Shown: one piece after another, positions 59,039 to 64,000 of the stretch
How positions within the stretch are numbered: the first letter of the stretch is position 1
How the letters are laid out: every line of letters begins with the position of its first letter
NCBI GenBank assembly: GCA_900553015.1
Contig: USBY01000002.1
Coordinates: 1-64,000 of the forward strand
Length of the DNA: 64,000 nt
Direction: 5' to 3'
Source of the DNA: an uncultured Clostridium sp.
Lineage (GTDB): Bacteria; Bacillota; Clostridia; TANB77; CAG-508
Made by a program: the position numbers and the translations under genes
The notes under the pieces: model-generated
What the model was told of the DNA's origin: nothing
The model's database searches: none
The model's input: the letters and a program-made list of their open reading frames with translations, nothing else

Positions 59039-62000
59039 CTATGTTTCTCTTGCATCTACACTAATATCTCTTGACCTATTAGCCATATCCCTATCTGCAT
59101 TTTCTACATCTTCTATTCCTATATTATCATTTTGTAATGCATTCTTTACTAGATTTTCCATTGTCACTGTATTACTTTCTGCAACTCTAGGAATCGGTTT
59201 TAAATCTTTTCTTAGCTCTTCAAATCTCTCTTGCATTCTAGCATAACCTTGTGATGTAAGTCCCTTTACAAAAGAATCGTGCTGATAACTTTTTGCCATA
59301 TGATTTTGTCCAAAATCATATATTGGATATTTATCCTTAAATTCTTCAAAGTCTTGAGATTTACTGGCTGCCTCTATAAATGTATCCATTGCCTTCGCAA
59401 AAGAACCTCCATTTTCTAAAATCCAGTTTTCTACACCAACTCCTCCAAATCCACCATATTCTGTCGCTCCAGGACTGCTGGCTTTTTTATATAGACCTTC
59501 TTCTTTTAAAACCCTTTTTGCCAAAACTATATTAGAAATAACATATTGATAACCTTCTGGATTGTCTCTTTTTAACCCTTCAAGTCTGTCTCGTACACAC
59601 ATATCTGTAGAATATGTAACTTTACCGTCTTTTTGCATAAAAGTTATATCTATATCAAGTGGCTTTTCTGCACCTTCAATAGCTACTTTTTTATACCTAA
59701 ATTGCCCATTTGGTTCTTCAATCTTTGAATCCTGTTCAGAACTTGGTTTAGCAAGAACTTCTCTTAATGCACTTTTTAATTGTTCCATTTTCTTTGGATC
59801 TTCTAAAATCACTTTATCTACTTTTAAAGTAAAATCAAAATCTCCATCTCCTGGTAAATTCGTTCCACGTCCAGTTGAGCCAGTATCTATAAGCTCTACA
59901 AATCCATTTTGTAAATTTCCTGTCACATGATCCTCTACTTCAAGTCCCATCTTCTCTGCTAAAGCTTTTTCTACAAGCTCTTTTATAGCATTTCTATTTT
60001 TAGTAGCTTCTAACTCACTAGTTGATACATTTGAATCAGTAGAAGTAAACAATTGCTCTCTTTCGTTTTTGGCCTCTGCAACATAAGCTGTTTCGTCAAT
60101 AATGAATTTTCCTGTATTATAATATGACAACCCTTGCATTTGGGTTCTTATTTCATCATACTGTTCTGGACTAAATAAAAGTTCTTCTGTATTTCCCTTT
60201 ACAACCGGAATATATGTTCCATTCATCGCAAGTTCATATCCAATTTTTTTATCCCATTGTTCTACAACAATATAATCTATGTCTGTACTTCCAATTCCAG
60301 TTCTTATACCATAATGCTCTTCTCCAACTGCATTACTTGCAAATACTTCTAATCTTTTATTTGTATAACTATTATTTACCCTATTTTGGATTCTTGAGCG
60401 TATCTGTTCAGGATTATTCCTTTTATCTATACTATCTATAGACATACTTTCGCTTTCTATATTTGTGCTTTGATTTGTTCTAGTGAATTCCATTTTTTCT
60501 GGAGAATGCTTTAACACTACAAAAAAATTTCCATAACTAGCTGATGCAGTATTTCGTATGATTTCATATAAATTTGTTCCATTATTTTTTGGTAAAATAA
60601 GCGAAAAATCTGCATCTAAAGGAGTGGCATCAGAATGAGAATCTACGCCAAGAAATTCTCCCGCTCGTACACCTTCTTCAAATAAATCTTGCAAAATTCC
60701 TGTTGCTCCTTTTACCCCTTTAACTAAATCTCCTTCTTGTAGATTTACTTTTTGTTTAGCAAGTTCTCTGTGTCTTTTGTTTGATTCTTCTAGCCTATTA
60801 TCCATATATTCTCTAATTTGTGATATTGTTGTAATACCTCCAAATAGTTCTTGATATGGTCCTATAATGCTTTGCAGTGCTAAATCCGGCAATTTATTTG
60901 TAAGGCCTTCTCTTGCATATCTATTTCCCAATGCTATTGCATCTTTTTGAATATCGCCACTTAAACTTATTGCCATACCTTTTTCTTTGTCGCGGTTATA
61001 TGCACCAGATTCTTCGTACAAAGAATGAATAGTTTTTATATATGTTTGAAATTCCTGCTTTTCATTTTCTGTAAGCCCAGTTATTGTTCTACCATTTTTT
61101 ACAAACTTAACATATACTTCATTTCCTTTTTCCAATCTATCTACAAATTTTCTTAAAGATTTATTATTAGAATCCATAGATATTTTCATTAGATCTGCAA
61201 AAATAATTCTTTTACTTAATTCTGTACTTTTTGTGCTTGAAAGTACTGGTGACATATCTTTTTTTTGTCCAGAAGAAATTAGGTTTAATAGATTACCATT
61301 ATCTTTATTAACTACCAACTCAAAATATTTATACATTCTCATAAAAGTTGGTAAATTATCTTGTGAAAATATATGTTCAATTTTTTCTATTGTTTCTATA
61401 GCTTCTTTTTTATCTAAATCAGCTACAGCAGAAATTAATTGTGGAGCATAATTTACTACCATCTCCGAATTACTATTGAATATTCTATTAATTGTGTCTT
61501 TTCCTAATTTTGGAAGGTTATCTATTATTATATTTAAATTATCCTCATTTAATCTAGATTGCTTTTCTAATTCAAATAGAACCATAGCAAATGATTTATC
61601 ATATTTTGCATCAAATTCTTTTCTTTTTTCTGTAGATACATTATATTTCTCTCTTAATGCACTTAAAAATTTTGGAATATTATTACCGATATATTGTTCT
61701 GCTTGTTCCTTTGATAAGTTACGAAAAATATCAATATATCCATCTCCTCTAATTGTATGTGCAAGTTCTGGAATGTTTTTTTCAACATAATCTAAAATAT
61801 TATCAAAAGTATTATATCTAATTTCAGCATCTGTATTTTTCCATAATGTATATATCTGGTATGTGTCTATTCCTAAATCTTTCTGTTTTTGCATAAATGG
61901 AAGTAAATATTTCTCTTGATTTTCTTTTCCCATGCTCTTCCAAAAAATATTCATAAAGTCTCTTATATTTGAATTTTCATTTTCATATAATTTAAATACT

Positions 62001-63253
62001 TTATCCAAACATTCTTGTGGCATATTCTCAGGTGAATTTTGTATAATTTGAGAAAATATAAAACAATCTTTAACATTTCCTTCTGGCATAATAGCATCTA
62101 AAATTTTTAACATATTCTTTTCTTTTACTTCTTCTTTAGAATATGCCCAAAGTTGTTCTATTAATTTGTCATTATCTTTTATTTCTCCTAGTATTTCATC
62201 AAAATTATTCATTTGAAATTCACTATTGCAATTTTGAAAAACCTTGTTCAAGTATTCATTCATATCTACTGTACCATCTGCTTTTCTGAAAATACTAGTA
62301 AGCCAATTAATATTTTCTTCTAATAAATTTGTTGAAGTGTATGGTAATATCAAACTTAAATCATAAGTAGATATTCTAGGACTATTTTTAATTGCCTCAA
62401 AATATTCCGGATGTTTATCTTTTAGTTCTGGTATTAAAATTTTCCATGCCTCATAATCAATATGCTCTGATTTAAAAGCTTTGTCAAAAACCCATTCATT
62501 CTTTTTCTGTAATTCAGGATCAGTTAATAAGTCATATAATCCGCTTGCAATATATGGTGATTTATCATCCTTATAGCCTTCTATAACAGTTTCGTATTGA
62601 TTTTCGTCTAGTGATTCCTTAGTTGGGCAGATGTACATTGTATCTTCCCTTGTACCATCATTAATAATTTTTCCATATGCAGATCGTTTAAAAGAGATTA
62701 AGTCACATCCTTTAATGCTACCTGTTATATATACATTAAAGTCAAATTGTCTTAAATCTAATTTAGCTCCTGTATTCTCAAAATTTACTTTTCGTATCCA
62801 CTTTGCACTATTATAGAATTCAGAAGGAATCTGACTTAAATCATAATTACTTATATTCCTTGCCACATTCTCTTCCTCTAAGGCAACTTCTTTTTGCAGT
62901 AAATTATATGCTTCGCTATCAGCTTCACTTACTTCTTTTACATCACTATTTAAATATTGTTCTTTAATTTGCTTAAATGTTTCTTCATAACGTGAAGGAA
63001 TTTTATTTAAAAAAGCCTCTTCAGAAATATTTCTAAGATCTACATCAAATTCCTCATTTATCTCCTCTAAAAATAGGTCTGTTTGATCTGCCTGATTTCC
63101 AAATTCGGTACATATAGTTTCAAAATCAATTCCTGCATCTCTTGCTAAAATTGCTATGTATATTGATGATAATTCATATATTCTTTCATTTACATTTTCA
63201 GTTAATTTTTCAAACTCTGCTGGAGTAAGAACTCTTTTATCATTTGCCATCAT
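59039..63253 (-). CDS. 1404-residue protein with C-terminal CCA-adding/OAS/CD-NTase-type nucleotidyltransferase domain
   Basis: The C-terminal ~280 residues show a nucleotidyltransferase core: DTGSTGRGTNLPGDGDFDF (GS at 1125-1126, Asp1138 and Asp1140) and PLDIDITF (third Asp about 1200). Then comes NIVLAKRVLKEEGLYKK with EYGGFGGVGVENWILENGGSF, which follows the layout of the archaeal CCA-adding enzyme/OAS-type helical domain. The N-terminal ~750 residues are Asn/Lys/Glu-rich and helical, reading like solenoid repeats. The middle (GDLVKGVKGATGILQDLFEEG, then SHSDATPLDADFSLIL) is unrecognised. There is no signal peptide. CD-NTases make cyclic oligonucleotide signals in phage defence. Cyclase activity here is inference, and the long N-terminus is unusual for them. 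Confidence 0.65.
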   Translation of the reverse strand: MMANDKRVLTPAEFEKLTENVNERIYELSSIYIAILARDAGIDFETICTEFGNQADQTDLFLEEINEEFDVDLRNISEEAFLNKIPSRYEETFKQIKEQYLNSDVKEVSEADSEAYNLLQKEVALEEENVARNISNYDLSQIPSEFYNSAKWIRKVNFENTGAKLDLRQFDFNVYITGSIKGCDLISFKRSAYGKIINDGTREDTMYICPTKESLDENQYETVIEGYKDDKSPYIASGLYDLLTDPELQKKNEWVFDKAFKSEHIDYEAWKILIPELKDKHPEYFEAIKNSPRISTYDLSLILPYTSTNLLEENINWLTSIFRKADGTVDMNEYLNKVFQNCNSEFQMNNFDEILGEIKDNDKLIEQLWAYSKEEVKEKNMLKILDAIMPEGNVKDCFIFSQIIQNSPENMPQECLDKVFKLYENENSNIRDFMNIFWKSMGKENQEKYLLPFMQKQKDLGIDTYQIYTLWKNTDAEIRYNTFDNILDYVEKNIPELAHTIRGDGYIDIFRNLSKEQAEQYIGNNIPKFLSALREKYNVSTEKRKEFDAKYDKSFAMVLFELEKQSRLNEDNLNIIIDNLPKLGKDTINRIFNSNSEMVVNYAPQLISAVADLDKKEAIETIEKIEHIFSQDNLPTFMRMYKYFELVVNKDNGNLLNLISSGQKKDMSPVLSSTKSTELSKRIIFADLMKISMDSNNKSLRKFVDRLEKGNEVYVKFVKNGRTITGLTENEKQEFQTYIKTIHSLYEESGAYNRDKEKGMAISLSGDIQKDAIALGNRYAREGLTNKLPDLALQSIIGPYQELFGGITTISQIREYMDNRLEESNKRHRELAKQKVNLQEGDLVKGVKGATGILQDLFEEGVRAGEFLGVDSHSDATPLDADFSLILPKNNGTNLYEIIRNTASASYGNFFVVLKHSPEKMEFTRTNQSTNIESESMSIDSIDKRNNPEQIRSRIQNRVNNSYTNKRLEVFASNAVGEEHYGIRTGIGSTDIDYIVVEQWDKKIGYELAMNGTYIPVVKGNTEELLFSPEQYDEIRTQMQGLSYYNTGKFIIDETAYVAEAKNEREQLFTSTDSNVSTSELEATKNRNAIKELVEKALAEKMGLEVEDHVTGNLQNGFVELIDTGSTGRGTNLPGDGDFDFTLKVDKVILEDPKKMEQLKSALREVLAKPSSEQDSKIEEPNGQFRYKKVAIEGAEKPLDIDITFMQKDGKVTYSTDMCVRDRLEGLKRDNPEGYQYVISNIVLAKRVLKEEGLYKKASSPGATEYGGFGGVGVENWILENGGSFAKAMDTFIEAASKSQDFEEFKDKYPIYDFGQNHMAKSYQHDSFVKGLTSQGYARMQERFEELRKDLKPIPRVAESNTVTMENLVKNALQNDNIGIEDVENADRDMANRSRDISVDARET

Positions 63254-63279
63254 TTGTTCCCCTTTATTTCTTAATTAAA

Positions 63280-63999
63280 TTAGTTTTCTACATTAATCCT
63301 TTGTATTTGTTTTGGTGTAAACAATTTAACATAGTAAGGTTGTATATCTGGAAATACATCTTTTACAAGCACAATATTTCCATTAATATCTGTAACTTTT
63401 AAATTTGGAAATGTCTTAAGCATTTTTTCATCGTTTAAATAATTATCCATAAATTCTTTTACACCAGGTCTATTTTGTATTTCTTCATAATCTAACAAAT
63501 ATTGCTCTCCATTTTGCATTTTAATTAAACCACTATGTTCAATTCTTGCATAAAACATTCTTAAAGCCACTCCAGTATATACACAATCAACAGCCATAAC
63601 AATTATTGTTATTATAGTAATTGTTTTTAATGCTCTTATATTAATTTTTTCTTTTAACCAAATTAATAATTTATCTACTTTTTTATTAATATATGTCATT
63701 AAAAAGATTGCAAGGATTCCCCAGAATATAGAAAAATATACACATATTCTACCGTTTATATTAAGTGGCATATTCGAATAATCCCACCACTTTACATGTA
63801 ACATCATTTCTCCAAATAAACTTACCAAGTATTCAACTACAGATCCAATTAAAAAACCTCCAAAAAACAATGTAAAATTGTTTTTCTTAAAATATTGTAG
63901 AAGCCCGATCATTATTACTGCTCCTAATCCATATATAGCACAAAATGGACCATATAAAAAGCTCTGTCTACTTTCTATAACACCTTTTGTAACTAATCC
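63280..63999 (-). CDS. Putative ABC transporter permease-like membrane protein (PF06541-like), 5' end outside window
   Basis: The frame is open to the window edge, so the gene begins upstream. Visible segments include SFLYGPFCAIYGLG, GSVVEYLVSLFGEMML and WWDYSNMPLNINGRICVYFSIFWG, matching the multi-spanning family annotated as putative ABC-transporter type IV (PF06541). At least four hydrophobic stretches occur, with a cytoplasmic C-terminal tail of ~70 residues (QYLLDYEEIQNRPGVKEF). The ATG at 63912 is internal. Function is unknown. It lies 26 bp upstream of the giant nucleotidyltransferase gene on the same strand and may be co-transcribed with it. Confidence 0.75.
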   Translation of the reverse strand, partial: GLVTKGVIESRQSFLYGPFCAIYGLGAVIMIGLLQYFKKNNFTLFFGGFLIGSVVEYLVSLFGEMMLHVKWWDYSNMPLNINGRICVYFSIFWGILAIFLMTYINKKVDKLLIWLKEKINIRALKTITIITIIVMAVDCVYTGVALRMFYARIEHSGLIKMQNGEQYLLDYEEIQNRPGVKEFMDNYLNDEKMLKTFPNLKVTDINGNIVLVKDVFPDIQPYYVKLFTPKQIQRINVEN

Positions 64000-64000
64000 A

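Overview
The window is AT-rich and reads like the chromosome of an anaerobic low-GC Firmicute, most likely a gut-type member of the Clostridia. Signs of this are strong AGGAGG ribosome binding sites, sigma-A promoters of the TTGACA/TATAAT type, a Gram-positive type II fatty acid synthesis cluster, the rimP-nusA-ylxR-ylxQ-infB-rbfA-nrnA-truB block, AddA and oligoendopeptidase F. I saw no rRNA, tRNA or CRISPR array.

Layout. 1-5 kb: a type I restriction-modification locus, with hsdM and hsdR on the minus strand facing a partial hsdS on the plus strand. 5-11.3 kb: a small integrative element. A phage-like replication module (excisionase, replisome organiser, DnaC/IstB-type loader, an orphan gene and a cluster of hairpins) diverges from a plus-strand operon (DUF6076-like protein, P-loop kinase, GNAT acetyltransferase, tyrosine integrase). 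11.5-18.5 kb: accessory genes, including a DUF262 + HEPN pair, an unusual radical SAM protein and a large SF1 helicase with a nuclease-like C-terminus. 18.6-28.9 kb: many small house-cleaning enzymes (Nudix, HAD, Ham1/RdgB, MazG, GNAT, a GNAT-HD fusion), a WYL regulator and an FAD oxidoreductase. 29.9-36.2 kb: the operon fabH-fabD-fabG-fabF-accB-fabZ-accC. 36.4-41.9 kb: mixed genes, including a frameshifted HAD hydrolase, a probably leaderless radical SAM gene, a tandem MazG-like fusion and a superoxide dismutase. 41.9-50 kb: the translation/RNA operon ending in birA. 50.2-56.3 kb: addA and pepF. 57-64 kb: a small alarmone-synthetase-like protein next to a metallophosphoesterase, a methyltransferase, a 1404-residue protein carrying a C-terminal CCA-adding/OAS/CD-NTase-type nucleotidyltransferase domain, and a membrane protein cut by the window end.

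Two patterns cross these regions. First, seven single genes (at 14.6, 29.1, 36.4, 37.6, 38.4, 50.2 and 56.5 kb), mostly unrecognisable, all lie on the minus strand. They are visibly richer in G+C than their neighbours, and each has its own near-consensus promoter and hairpin terminator. They look like independently acquired one-gene cassettes. Second, a dispersed intergenic repeat built around GGAACGTCCCCAAATCCC recurs at about 20.0, 29.9, 31.8, 43.5, 50.8 and 54.5 kb, often touching stop codons of housekeeping genes.

The strongest candidates for undescribed biology are the giant nucleotidyltransferase protein, the cassette family, the alarmone synthetase/phosphoesterase pair, the DUF262-HEPN pair and the hairpin array of the integrative element.
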